A DNA stretch of 61,069 bases from Bacillota bacterium (lineage in GTDB: Bacteria; Bacillota; Sulfobacillia; Sulfobacillales; Sulfobacillaceae). Position numbers and translations under genes: made by a program. The notes under the pieces are model-generated. The model saw nothing but the letters and a program-made list of their open reading frames with translations, ran no database searches and had not been told where the DNA came from. The stretch spans positions 1 to 61,069 of the forward strand of contig JAKADO010000008.1 in assembly GCA_021820485.1 (NCBI GenBank), written 5' to 3'. This document shows positions 7,235 to 16,140 of the stretch, in pieces (position 1 is the stretch's first letter; every line of letters starts with the position of its first letter).

Positions 7235-8962
7235 GTGAACCCTATCGCACGCTTACCGGTGATTGTGCAAAGCGATCGCACCATTCTTCTTGAGGTGGAC
7301 AACCCACAGTACGAAGACGCTCGCGACGCGTTGGCGAGCTTTGCCGAACTGGTGAAAAGTCCCGAGCACATCCATACCTATCAATTAAGCGCGCTGTCCC
7401 TCTGGAATGCCATGGCGGCGGGGCTGTCCGCCGCGCAAGTGATTGAGGCACTGGCACGGTATTCGCAATACCCTGTCCCGGAGACTGTGGCACAGTTCGT
7501 GCGTGACCAAGACGTGCGCTTTGGCCGCCTCAAGCTCCTTAAAGCGCCTGACGGGGACGGGCTATGGCTCACATCGGACGACGCGCTGGCGCTGACCCAA
7601 GTCGGGCGCACCAAGGCGGTCATCCCCTACCTGGACGAACCGCTGCACCCCGGATTTCGCATACGCCCCGAATACCGCGGGCTATTGAAGCAAGCGCTCG
7701 CCAAAGCGGGATGGCCGATTGACGATGTGGCCGGCTATGAACCAGGGGCACCGCTCCCGATGGACTTGGTGGATGCGCTCCCGAACGGCGAGCCCTTCCG
7801 CTTGCGCCATTACCAGGAAGATGCAGTGCGGGCCTTTTGGGGCGAGGGACGGGTGGACCGCGGCAATGGTGTGGTTGTGCTGCCGTGTGGAGCCGGCAAA
7901 ACAGTCGTGGGGCTGGGCGCGATGCTGATGGCGCAGACCCATACCCTGATTTTGACCACGTCAACGGCGGCGCTCCATCAATGGCAGCGCGAAATCCTCG
8001 AAAAAACGACGCTCTCCCCTGACCATGTTGGCGAATACAGCGCCGCAGTCAAAGACATTCGGCCTGTAACGGTCACGACCTATCAAATGCTAACGCACCG
8101 GCAGAACGAGCAATTCCCGCACTTTCAGGCTCTTGACGCCCATCCTTGGGGACTCATCCTCTATGACGAAGTGCATCTCCTGCCGGCGCCCATGTTCCGA
8201 TTGACGGCCAGCCTTCAGGCGCGCCGCCGCTTGGGATTGACCGCCACCTTGATTCGCGAGGACGGGCGGGCGGAGGACGTGTTTGCCCTAATTGGCCCCA
8301 AGCGCTTCGACATGCCCTGGAAGGTGCTGGAGCAGCAGGGCTGGATTGCGACGGCGCGATGCCGCGAAATCCGCGTGAAGCTGGGGGAGACCCAACGGGA
8401 GTCCTATGCCGTGGCAGAAGACGCGGAGCGCATCCGGATCGCCGCCGAGAATCCCTCCAAGGCCTTGGTGGTGGAAGAACTCTTGCATGAACATCAATCG
8501 GACCACGTCCTCGTCATCGGCCAATATCTGGGCCAATTGGAACGTATGGCCGAGCGCTTCCGGGCCCCGTTAATCACGGGAAAGACGCCCAATCGCGAGC
8601 GGGAGCGCCTCTACGGCGCCTTTCGCACCGGCGAACTCCCGGTGCTCTTCGTCTCCAAAGTCGGGAACTTCGCCATTGATTTGCCGGATGCCAACGTGGC
8701 CATTCAAATCAGCGGCACCTTTGGCAGCCGCCAAGAGGAGGCTCAGCGGCTGGGACGCATTCTCCGTCCCAAAAGCGATGGTTCCATGGCCACTTTTTAT
8801 AGTGTGGTGTCCGAGGATACCAAGGAGCAGGAATTTGCTCAAAAGCGCCAGTTGTTTTTATGCGAACAGGGCTACCGCTATGAAATCGCCCACGCATCGG
8901 CGGACGGTACTCCAGAGGAGCGCATGGCTCCCGTGATCCCGTTTCGCCTAGGCCAGCCATGA
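7235..8962 (+). CDS. XPB-like superfamily 2 DNA helicase
   Basis: The 575-residue ATP-dependent helicase has an N-terminal damage-recognition-like region (~1-185) and two RecA folds. Motif I is LPCGAGKTVVGL (about 216-227), motif II DEVH (311-314), and motif III GLTATL merges into the XPB-specific RED at 341-343. The end has QRLGRILRPK (motif VI). It resembles the bacterial XPB helicases known from mycobacteria, a 3'-5' helicase presumed to act in DNA repair. The start is GTG 7235 by frame, but the only clear ribosome-like string (GGGGGTGA) overlaps that codon, so the exact start is uncertain. The stop overlaps the next gene as ATGA, showing translational coupling. Confidence 0.92.
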   Translation: MNPIARLPVIVQSDRTILLEVDNPQYEDARDALASFAELVKSPEHIHTYQLSALSLWNAMAAGLSAAQVIEALARYSQYPVPETVAQFVRDQDVRFGRLKLLKAPDGDGLWLTSDDALALTQVGRTKAVIPYLDEPLHPGFRIRPEYRGLLKQALAKAGWPIDDVAGYEPGAPLPMDLVDALPNGEPFRLRHYQEDAVRAFWGEGRVDRGNGVVVLPCGAGKTVVGLGAMLMAQTHTLILTTSTAALHQWQREILEKTTLSPDHVGEYSAAVKDIRPVTVTTYQMLTHRQNEQFPHFQALDAHPWGLILYDEVHLLPAPMFRLTASLQARRRLGLTATLIREDGRAEDVFALIGPKRFDMPWKVLEQQGWIATARCREIRVKLGETQRESYAVAEDAERIRIAAENPSKALVVEELLHEHQSDHVLVIGQYLGQLERMAERFRAPLITGKTPNRERERLYGAFRTGELPVLFVSKVGNFAIDLPDANVAIQISGTFGSRQEEAQRLGRILRPKSDGSMATFYSVVSEDTKEQEFAQKRQLFLCEQGYRYEIAHASADGTPEERMAPVIPFRLGQP

Positions 8963-10728
8963 GCCCGATACTTCGGTCGATCGGCACCATTCTCGATTCC
9001 CTGAGCGACGTTGAACGGGGCCAACTGAAGCAAACGCTGGGGGCTAAAAGCCATCAGCCCAGCGACTTGGCCCACGCATTGCTCGATACCGATGGCGTGC
9101 TCCAAGTGGTGCGGCATGCCTCGGAAGATGCGCTAAGCGCGCTCAAAAGCTGGGTGTTGCAAAATGGACAATGGCGGAACATTGCGCGCCGCAGCCGGCT
9201 TGCCGCCGGGGTTGAGGAACTTTCGCGCGCCGGATGGGTCTTCGAGACCCAATATGGTCCCTACCAAAGCTATGCGCTGATGCCGTGGGAATTGATGCCG
9301 GCACTGCTGCCGGCACTATGGGACATCCCTTGGCAGCAGATCAGTACGGACGCCCCGACGCGTACGATTGGCCCATCACCCATATGGACCCCGCTTTGGC
9401 ATGATCTGTTCCAGTTTCTCTCTTATGCACGTCAGGAAACCCTCCTGCTGACAACTCAGGGCGATGTCTACCGCCGTCAGAAAAACAAGCTCGAAAAGCT
9501 CCTCTGGCAGCGGACCTCCCTCATCGAAGGACCGGCCGTGGATTACTTGCTGATGACCTTGACTCGGCTCTTTCTGCTAACCTCCGTCGAATATCCCTAT
9601 CGCTATGAGGTGTCCGAAAGTGACGTCGAGGCGCTCTTTGCCAAAACGCCGCAAGCTCTTTTTCAACATCTCAGCGAACATGTCTTTGACCCAGGCCGCA
9701 CGGCGTGGCCGGAGCTGGCCTGGATTTCCCTGGCGAGCCTTCTGGAACCAAATCAGAGCCTCGACATTTCCGCCGCCGTCCGCTGGCTGGCTTCAATAGG
9801 GATGGAGACGGTCCGCAGTCCCTACCTCTTGAACCAATCCATCGGCGCACTGATCCTCATGGACTTCTGGGAGATGACAGGCACCGAGGCGGGGCGTCTC
9901 ACCGCGAGCGCCTACGCGGCCCTGCGGGGACAGTTTGAACAACCCGCGCCCGCCCAAAGCCTCATCCAGCCGACCGGGGAAATCTTAGTCCCGCCGGACA
10001 CTTCCCTGGCGGAACGCTGGCGTCTCGACGCTTTGGCCAGCCGTGTCAAATCGGACCGTGTCTCGACCTATCGCCTCGATCAAGCCAGCGTCAAGCGGGG
10101 GATTGAAGCGGGACTCACGGCGGACACCCATGTCGAGGCGCTCCAGGAACTCGCCCGCAATCCCGTGCCGGACAACGTCCGCGTCAACTTGGAGGACTGG
10201 TATCGGGCGGCGGGGCGCCATCGCATCATGGAGGTGACCATTGTCCACAGCCAGCGTCCTGAGGATTCGCGTGACGTCGAGACGCTCTTGGGCAGCAATG
10301 CCCTGGGACGCCTGTCGCCGCAGGATGTCATCATCCCGGCCGATCGCATCAAGGACGTGATGAAGCGGCTTGAAAAGGCCGGCACACCGATTCTGTCCGA
10401 AGTGTTGAAGCCGAGCGAGCGGGAAGATGAGCTTTCGGCCCGCCATTTCCCGACCGATCCGCGGCCTTCATGGTCCATTCACCTGCCCAATCCCGGCCGT
10501 GAACCGGAGGTGTCGCGCGAGTCCCTCCGTGACTTGATGGTGCAGGCGCAACGCAGCGGCCTCCCCGTGCGACTCACCTTTCAGGCCCAGGGCGAAACGG
10601 TCCCGCGAACCGAGGCGGTAATACCCGTAACGCTTGAGACACGTTGGATTCAGGTGTACGTGGTCAGTCAGCGGCGATACATCTTGGTCGAGTGGGCGCG
10701 CATTCTCTCCGCCGAACCTGACGCCTGA
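8959..10728 (+). CDS. Helicase-associated C-terminal-domain protein, partner of XPB
   Basis: The 589-residue protein has no Walker motifs. The N-terminal half is helical; about residues 330-430 (LIQPTGEILVPPDTSLAERW, then YRLDQASVKRGIEAGL) and the end (YVVSQRRYILVEWARI) match the Helicase-C3 / XPB-Ssl2-like family found next to bacterial XPB genes, for example in mycobacteria. Its role is not established; it may load or regulate the helicase. ATG 8959 overlaps the helicase stop by 4 nt, so the two are made together, probably in fixed ratio. Confidence 0.85.
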   Translation: MSPILRSIGTILDSLSDVERGQLKQTLGAKSHQPSDLAHALLDTDGVLQVVRHASEDALSALKSWVLQNGQWRNIARRSRLAAGVEELSRAGWVFETQYGPYQSYALMPWELMPALLPALWDIPWQQISTDAPTRTIGPSPIWTPLWHDLFQFLSYARQETLLLTTQGDVYRRQKNKLEKLLWQRTSLIEGPAVDYLLMTLTRLFLLTSVEYPYRYEVSESDVEALFAKTPQALFQHLSEHVFDPGRTAWPELAWISLASLLEPNQSLDISAAVRWLASIGMETVRSPYLLNQSIGALILMDFWEMTGTEAGRLTASAYAALRGQFEQPAPAQSLIQPTGEILVPPDTSLAERWRLDALASRVKSDRVSTYRLDQASVKRGIEAGLTADTHVEALQELARNPVPDNVRVNLEDWYRAAGRHRIMEVTIVHSQRPEDSRDVETLLGSNALGRLSPQDVIIPADRIKDVMKRLEKAGTPILSEVLKPSEREDELSARHFPTDPRPSWSIHLPNPGREPEVSRESLRDLMVQAQRSGLPVRLTFQAQGETVPRTEAVIPVTLETRWIQVYVVSQRRYILVEWARILSAEPDA

Positions 10729-10789
10729 AGTCGGAGGAATTGGGGAAAAACTGGCGAACTCTCCAAAGACCACCTACAAGGAGGACATC

Positions 10790-12841
10790 ATGAATCCACC
10801 CATTGCAGCAAAGCATCCCCATCCGCATGCCCTTCACGGCGATGTGCGGCCGGACGATTATTACTGGCTTCGCGACAAGCACAACCCTGAGGTCATCGCC
10901 TATCTCGAAGCCGAGAACGCGTACTTCGACGAGCAAATGCGGCCGCTCCGCGCTTTTCAGGAGGCCCTTTTTCAAGACATGCTGGCTCGCATTCCGGAAG
11001 CCGAAGAGGTCATCCCGGCGCAGAACGGGCCCTATTTCTACTACTCCCGCATCAATCCAGGGCATCAGTACCGCACCTATTACCGGCGCCGGGCTGCCCA
11101 TCGGGCCGCCCTGGAATCGGCGCCGGAAGAAGTAATCTTGGATGTCAACAGCCTAATGGGAGACGGTGATTTCCTAAGCGTCACCACCGTCCTGGCAAGC
11201 CCTGACCATCGACGCTTGGCCTACTTGGAGAACCACGACGGCACCGACCGCTACACGCTTTCGATCAAAGACTTGGACACCGGCGCCTTCATCGACGCGC
11301 CCATCCAGAACGTCTTTATCGGCGGCAGCGTCGCCTGGGACAAAACGGGACAATACGTCTTTTACGTGACCGTCGATGAAAGCCAGCGCCCCTATCAATT
11401 GTGGCGGCATCGCCTCGGGTCAGGGGAATCTGATGCGCTCTTGTATCAAGAGGACGACATTACCTTTACCCTCGGGCTAGAAACCTCCCGGAGCGGGGAT
11501 TTCCTGTTTCTGACCTCTGACACCAAGACCACGAGTGAAGTGCGCTACCTCCGGGCAGATGAGCCTGAAGCGGCCTTTCACGTCTTCCAGCCACGGCGCG
11601 CCGGAATCCTGTACTCACTTGAGCACTGGGACGGCTCCATTTTGAACCTCACTAACGAGGGTGCGCACAACTTCACCCTGTTGGCGGTTGATGCGGAGGC
11701 CCCCGATCCCGCCCGACAAAAGCCTCTCATCCCCTACGATGCGAAGCGGTATTGGCAAATGGTGCTGCCCTTCCAAACCGGGCTCTTGATTTATGGCCGT
11801 GAAGACGGGCTGACCCAACTGTGGCTCTATCAAAACAGTCAACTGCGTCGACTGACATGGGATGAGGAGCTCTATACCGTGACCCCTGGGCACAACTTAA
11901 GCTACGACACCGCCGAGGTTTTAATCCGGTATCAGTCGCTGTTGACGCCGCCCTCTGACTACGCCGTCAATCTCGTCACTGGAGAGAAGGCGCTTTTGCG
12001 CGAAGAGCCGGTCCGGCAGTACAACCGCGCCGATTATGTCGAACAGCGCTTATGGGCGACCGCCGACGACGGGACCCACGTGCCGCTCTCCTTGGTGGCC
12101 CGTAAGGAGAGCCTGCTGCACACGCCGGCACCGACCATTCTCTACGGATATGGATCCTATGGCGCCAATTCCAATCCGACATTTGACGCCGCACGGCTTC
12201 CCCTTCTCGACCGTGGCATCATTTACGTCATCGCTCATGTGCGCGGTGGATCCGAAATGGGTCACAGCTGGTACGAAGACGGAAAGCTACTGAAGAAGCG
12301 CAATACCTTTACCGACTTCATCGCGGCAGCCGAACACCTGATTCAGGAGGGCATCACGACCGCTGGCCAACTGGCGGCCCGTGGGCGCAGCGCCGGCGGC
12401 TTATTGATGGGCGCCATCCTCAACCTGCGGCCTGATCTGTTCCGGGCGGTGGCCCCGGGGGTCCCCTTTGTCGACGTCGTCACGACCATGCTGGACGCCA
12501 GCATTCCGCTAACCAGCCTGGAATGGGATGAATGGGGAAATCCGGAAGACCCGGAGTACTACGCTTATATGAAGTCGTACAGTCCTTACGACAATGTCGC
12601 GGCCAAAGCCTATCCCCACATGCTGGTCTATACCGGCCTCAACGATCCCCGCGTGGGGTACTTTGAGCCCGCCAAATGGGTGGCACGGCTTCGCGACACC
12701 AAGACCGACCAGAATCAATTGCTGCTGAAGACCCACATGGGTGCCGGGCACGGCGGGTCTTCCGGACGGTTTGCGCACTTGAACGAACTCGCCGAGGAGT
12801 ATGCCTGGATTCTGGACAAGATTGGGGCAGCGCGCGCCTAG
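10790..12841 (+). CDS. ptrB: Oligopeptidase B (S9A family)
   Basis: The 683-residue serine peptidase has a seven-bladed propeller (about 70-410) and an alpha/beta-hydrolase domain. The catalytic triad is S534 in GRSAGG, D619 in NDPRV and H654 in GAGHGG. The stretches VDVVTTMLD and EWGNPED are typical of OpB, which cleaves short peptides after Arg or Lys in the cytosol. The open frame extends upstream into the previous gene, but the start is ATG 10790 because AAGGAGG sits 6 nt before it. The gap to the helicase partner gene is about 60 nt, so readthrough is possible. Confidence 0.93.
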   Translation: MNPPIAAKHPHPHALHGDVRPDDYYWLRDKHNPEVIAYLEAENAYFDEQMRPLRAFQEALFQDMLARIPEAEEVIPAQNGPYFYYSRINPGHQYRTYYRRRAAHRAALESAPEEVILDVNSLMGDGDFLSVTTVLASPDHRRLAYLENHDGTDRYTLSIKDLDTGAFIDAPIQNVFIGGSVAWDKTGQYVFYVTVDESQRPYQLWRHRLGSGESDALLYQEDDITFTLGLETSRSGDFLFLTSDTKTTSEVRYLRADEPEAAFHVFQPRRAGILYSLEHWDGSILNLTNEGAHNFTLLAVDAEAPDPARQKPLIPYDAKRYWQMVLPFQTGLLIYGREDGLTQLWLYQNSQLRRLTWDEELYTVTPGHNLSYDTAEVLIRYQSLLTPPSDYAVNLVTGEKALLREEPVRQYNRADYVEQRLWATADDGTHVPLSLVARKESLLHTPAPTILYGYGSYGANSNPTFDAARLPLLDRGIIYVIAHVRGGSEMGHSWYEDGKLLKKRNTFTDFIAAAEHLIQEGITTAGQLAARGRSAGGLLMGAILNLRPDLFRAVAPGVPFVDVVTTMLDASIPLTSLEWDEWGNPEDPEYYAYMKSYSPYDNVAAKAYPHMLVYTGLNDPRVGYFEPAKWVARLRDTKTDQNQLLLKTHMGAGHGGSSGRFAHLNELAEEYAWILDKIGAARA

Positions 12842-12894
12842 AGGTTCAGAAGATCGATCGTCGGAGGACCCGGCACTCGCCGGGTTCTCTGCAT

Positions 12895-13278
12895 TCAGGG
12901 AGTTTCCGACGGATCCTCCACACCGTGAAAGGTCACAGTGCGGTGGGAGTCCAGCACGAGGCAACCGTCTAGCCGGCCATTAAGGCCCAATACCATGGTC
13001 TCGTCTTCCTGCCAATGGGCCGGGTGAGTCCTTTCACGCTGAGGCATCAGACGCTCCGCCCAGGCAGCGGAGGCCAGCCCGGCCATTAAGAGGCCGGGGA
13101 GGGAACCCCACTTCCAAGGACCGGATCCGAGGGCAGCCAACAACGTGAGACATTCACTGATGGCCAGGGAGGCACGGGGAATCGAGAGGCGTGGAGAAGC
13201 ATCCAGCCAGAGTTTCACGATGGCGGCGGTGACGATGGGCACGCCGCTTTGGACGGCATAGTGGAATGCAGCAACCAT
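12895..13278 (-). CDS. Unrecognised small hydrophobic protein
   Basis: This 127-residue protein has two or three hydrophobic stretches (from HYAVQSGVPIVTAAIV, and through SLAISECLTLLAALGS and GLLMAGLASAAWA), then a polar C-terminal third with a short beta-like VLGLNGRLDGCLVLD. It is probably membrane associated. The frame is longer upstream, but ATG 13278 is chosen for the GAAGGGGG ribosome site 8 nt before it. I recognise no family. A weak GC hairpin (12868-12885) lies between its stop and the oligopeptidase B stop. Confidence 0.55.
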   Translation of the reverse strand: MVAAFHYAVQSGVPIVTAAIVKLWLDASPRLSIPRASLAISECLTLLAALGSGPWKWGSLPGLLMAGLASAAWAERLMPQRERTHPAHWQEDETMVLGLNGRLDGCLVLDSHRTVTFHGVEDPSETP

Positions 13279-13427
13279 GATAACTACCCCCTTCCCAAAA
13301 TGTGGACGACCGGCTGGTTTAGGTGTATCAGCCAACGGTAGGGTGCGAGAAGGGGGATTTTGTGGTGGAGCGCGGAGGAATCTTGTCATCAGGGGAGGAG
13401 AGAGTCTGGGAGGAGCGCCTCATCCCC

Positions 13428-14063
13428 CTAGGACTCGTCTGACGGCTCGTCCAATCCCATTTTTCGATGGATATGCTGGACATGGCTTTTGACGGTGCTG
13501 CGCTCAATGTGCAGCAGGGCGGCGATGTCCTTTTGGGTATGCCCGGCCTTCATTAGTCCATAAACCTCCCGCTCACGCGCCGTCAAGCCGGGCACTTCGG
13601 GCTCCGGCGGATTCGCGTTCTGCAAGAAGACGGCCACGCTGCCGATCATGAGAAAATTGACCGCCAGCCAAAAGATCATATGATTGATGCTGCTCGCCGT
13701 CACCTGCCGCAAGGGAAAGGGCCACAACGCCACAATGGCGACCGCGCTGTATCCCATCGCGATCCAGTGGCCAATCCATCCCCAATACGCAATAAGCTCA
13801 ATGCCAACGACCGGAAGAACGGCAGGCGCCTTGGATTGAACCGTTCCCGAAAACTCGGTCAGTGCCACCAGTCCGAGGATTAAATCGAAGGCCGTGGTCA
13901 CCATCGCCCACAGCACAATGGATTCACGCCGCTGGCGGCGCGCCAGCCAAGCCAGTCCATCCACTACAGCCACGAGGACACCGGAAACCCACGCATGCGG
14001 CAAGCTTTGCCCGGGAAACGCCATGACGTTCCACAAAATGAACAACGCCACCAAGGCGCGCAA
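13428..14063 (-). CDS. Membrane-anchored LuxR-type transcription regulator
   Basis: About five transmembrane helices (ALVALFILWNVMAF, VSGVLVAVVDGLAWLA, LWAMVTTAFDLILGLVAL, VVGIELIAYWGWIGHWIAM, MIFWLAVNFLMIGSVAVFL) are followed by a GerE/LuxR helix-turn-helix: LTAREREVYGLMKAGHTQKDIA, IERSTVKSHVQHIHRKMGL. No receiver domain is present, so it resembles a one-component membrane sensor-regulator whose signal is unknown. The frame can be opened at GTG 14150, giving 240 aa, but that codon lies inside the upstream riboswitch aptamer. TTG 14063, with GAGGG 6 nt upstream, gives 211 aa starting at the first helix and is preferred; this is inference. Confidence 0.75.
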   Translation of the reverse strand: MRALVALFILWNVMAFPGQSLPHAWVSGVLVAVVDGLAWLARRQRRESIVLWAMVTTAFDLILGLVALTEFSGTVQSKAPAVLPVVGIELIAYWGWIGHWIAMGYSAVAIVALWPFPLRQVTASSINHMIFWLAVNFLMIGSVAVFLQNANPPEPEVPGLTAREREVYGLMKAGHTQKDIAALLHIERSTVKSHVQHIHRKMGLDEPSDES

Positions 14064-14142
14064 AACCAACCCTCGGGTGTAAATTCCCTGATAGCGCTCA
14101 TGTGGCGGAAATCTGGACGATGTGTCATCCCCATGCGGATTT

Positions 14143-14236
14143 GGCAGCACGGCTGTCGTGGCCCCCTTTGCTGAGGACTGTAGACCCTATGGCTTTGCGA
14201 CCCGGGCTTTCGCCCGGAGTGCCTTTGGCATAGATC
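14143..14236 (-). ncRNA. c-di-GMP-I (GEMM-like) riboswitch
   Basis: Read leftward, the RNA has ATGCC...GGC opening strands, a 6-bp hairpin closed by a GAAA loop (CCGGGC-GAAA-GCCCGG, 14217-14202), then GTCGCAAAGCC (14201-14191), then AGGGTCTA, a second hairpin, and a GACAGCC-x3-CTGCC ending. The order GAAA hairpin, CGCAAAGCC, GGGTCTA, GACAGCC...GCC is the GEMM-I signature for cyclic di-GMP. Its own promoter lies just upstream. It sits between a c-di-GMP phosphodiesterase gene and the membrane LuxR gene it should control. I could not fold it by machine; the ligand could be a related cyclic dinucleotide. Confidence 0.75.
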
Positions 14237-14237
14237 C

Positions 14238-14266
14238 AGTATAACGCGCAAGGAAAATTTTTACAA
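14238..14266 (-). promoter_or_regulatory. Promoter of the riboswitch-LuxR unit
   Basis: Leftward TTGTAA (14266-14261), a 17-nt spacer and TATACT (14243-14238) form a near-consensus housekeeping promoter. The predicted transcript start, about 7 nt on, coincides with the 5' end of the riboswitch. The promoter starts only 4 nt past the EAL stop codon. Confidence 0.75.
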
Positions 14267-14269
14267 TTG

Positions 14270-14998
14270 TCAGGCAGGCAAATACAGGAAGCCTTGTCCC
14301 AATTCGACGCCCAATAACCGGAAAACCTCGGCATCTTCTACTGATTCGATGCCTTCCGCCACGACCATGGCCCCAATTTGGGAAGCGAACCGGACCAGGG
14401 CCTCGACCAAGAGCTGCCGCACCGGACGAACGCGCGTCAAGCGCACAAAGTCGAGATCCAATTTGAAGAACTCGGGCACTAAATCGGCCAACAGCGAGAA
14501 ATTGCTGTATCCGGTTCCCACATCATCCACAGCAAAGCGGAAGCCAGCTTGGCGAAGTCGGGACACCTCGGTATAGAACCGTGACGGATCCGTCATTTCC
14601 CGCTCCGTCACTTCCAGTACGACACGGTGGGGGGTAAGGCCGCTGGCGTGCACCCAGGCTTCCAGCCGATCGCGAGTGACGGCTCCCATTTCCAGCGTCT
14701 CCGGGAGAAGATTGATGAAGAGCAGGGCATTTTCCCGGTCCTTCATGGGGAAGTTTTCGATGGCACGACGGCAACAGAGTTGATCCAGCCGCGGCCCCAT
14801 CGACTCTTCCTCCGCCACCGCAAAGAGCGTCAACGGACTGGCCAATGACGGCACGGACCCGCGACTCAATGCTTCGTAGCCGATGGCTTCGCAGCCGTTA
14901 AAAGGCACTACAGGTTGGTAGATGGTCTGAATCGAGCCATCCTCAATCATTTGGTGGAATTCGCGCTTCATGCGCCGTCCAATGGTCAATTTGGCCAT
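14270..14998 (-). CDS. EAL-domain c-di-GMP phosphodiesterase
   Basis: The 242-residue stand-alone EAL domain should hydrolyse cyclic di-GMP to pGpG. Catalytic motifs look intact: YEALSRG (EAL), FINLLPET (Asn metal ligand), LEVTERE (Glu), DDVGTGYSNFSLL, FFKLDLDFV (Lys) and AEGIES, with GQGF at the end. No membrane or GGDEF part is present. The start is ATG 14998, with AGGAGG 5 nt upstream, rather than the longer frame. The next gene downstream sits behind a c-di-GMP-I riboswitch, which suggests local feedback between the enzyme and the signal it removes. Confidence 0.9.
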   Translation of the reverse strand: MAKLTIGRRMKREFHQMIEDGSIQTIYQPVVPFNGCEAIGYEALSRGSVPSLASPLTLFAVAEEESMGPRLDQLCCRRAIENFPMKDRENALLFINLLPETLEMGAVTRDRLEAWVHASGLTPHRVVLEVTEREMTDPSRFYTEVSRLRQAGFRFAVDDVGTGYSNFSLLADLVPEFFKLDLDFVRLTRVRPVRQLLVEALVRFASQIGAMVVAEGIESVEDAEVFRLLGVELGQGFLYLPA

Positions 14999-15066
14999 GG
15001 GGCCCTCCTTGTTGGGGACACGATTCGACATGCGGCGGGGGAATTCCTGTCGATAGGCAAAATTTC

Positions 15067-16140
15067 CTATTTGCCCCGCACCACGGGATACTCATGGGAG
15101 TGAGGGACGGTATCAAGCGACCGATTCCAGTCAGCCAACCCCTGTTTAAGGACATCGGAACGATATCCCATGAGACGCATAATGGCATTGGCTTGAGCCG
15201 CCCGTTGCAGTGACTGGCTCACCAAGACCACCCGTTCCGCCGGGTTGATGCGATTCAGATTGGCGCCCAAATCCTGAAATGGGATGTTGATGCTGTGCGG
15301 AATGTGGCTGCGGCGAAAAGCCTCTGGGGATCGAAGGTCTATTACCTGGGGTGGATGCGGGCTCGCCAGGTCGGCAGCCAGCGCGTCGGGTTCGATGGTC
15401 CACGGGTAGGCGTAACCCGTCGGATAGGGATGACGGGCTTGGCGGAAAAACGCCGCCACGCGGCGAGCAGCAGAAAGTCCCAGACGGTCGTCTCCGGCTG
15501 TGGGTTTCTGCAGGGAGAATGCCCCCTGGTCCCCCGCAGCGACCGGCCAGTTCACGGCAGCAGCCGCATCGGCCCATCGAGGCCAGACATTGAGCTTGTC
15601 ATTCCATAAGGCTACGCCATCCTTCAGTCCATAGGCGTCATAGCCCAGCGTTCTCAGAAGCGCGGGCGTCATTTGCCCGCCGTTGCCGTCGTAACACATC
15701 ACCACAATGCGCTCGTGGCGCGGCAGGGGAAAAAACTGGATAGTGGCCTCATAGTGCCCCTCACTCTGGCTGGCAAAGGGAAGTCGCTCGGTGTATGGAT
15801 GATGAGCCGTCAGTTCTCGGCCCATCCACTGCAACGGAATGTTAAGGGCACCCTCAATGTGACCGCTCCGAAAGCCTTTGGCGCCTCCGGGCTGCCGCAC
15901 ATCAATCAGCACGAGCGGAGTCCCTGCCTCCATCCAACGCTTCAAGGTCTCGGCTGTGACCTCATAGTTCCCATGCCGGGCAGCATCCGGAAAGTAATGC
16001 GTGAGGCGGGCCTCCTCGACCGGGCTTAAGTGATACGGAGAGTGGGGCAACGCATAGCGATGATGGGCCAAGTGCCAGATCCCGGCGAAAAGGCCGCCCA
16101 TAGCGAGGGCGGCCGCTCCGCGCGAAATCCATCGCCTCAT
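15067..16140 (-). CDS. Exported or membrane-tethered tandem rhodanese
   Basis: The 357-residue protein starts with an uncleaved-looking signal anchor (SRGAAALAMGGLFAGIWHL). Two rhodanese domains follow. The first (~60-190) has LIDVRQPGGAKGFRSGHI and active-site loop MCYDGNGG with C149. The second (~240-345) has VIDLRSPEAFRRSHIPHSINIP, but its loop reads VSQSLQRA with Ser308 where Cys is expected, so it is probably inactive for sulfur transfer. It presumably handles sulfane sulfur or cyanide at the outer face of the membrane. ATG 16140 overlaps the thiolase stop by 4 nt, an unexpected coupling. Confidence 0.82.
   Translation of the reverse strand: MRRWISRGAAALAMGGLFAGIWHLAHHRYALPHSPYHLSPVEEARLTHYFPDAARHGNYEVTAETLKRWMEAGTPLVLIDVRQPGGAKGFRSGHIEGALNIPLQWMGRELTAHHPYTERLPFASQSEGHYEATIQFFPLPRHERIVVMCYDGNGGQMTPALLRTLGYDAYGLKDGVALWNDKLNVWPRWADAAAAVNWPVAAGDQGAFSLQKPTAGDDRLGLSAARRVAAFFRQARHPYPTGYAYPWTIEPDALAADLASPHPPQVIDLRSPEAFRRSHIPHSINIPFQDLGANLNRINPAERVVLVSQSLQRAAQANAIMRLMGYRSDVLKQGLADWNRSLDTVPHSHEYPVVRGK

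Noticed and set aside
12868-12885. Hairpin ACCCGGC-ACTC-GCCGGGT between convergent genes as a terminator
   Set aside because: No T run on either side; left unlisted as a feature because function is unclear.
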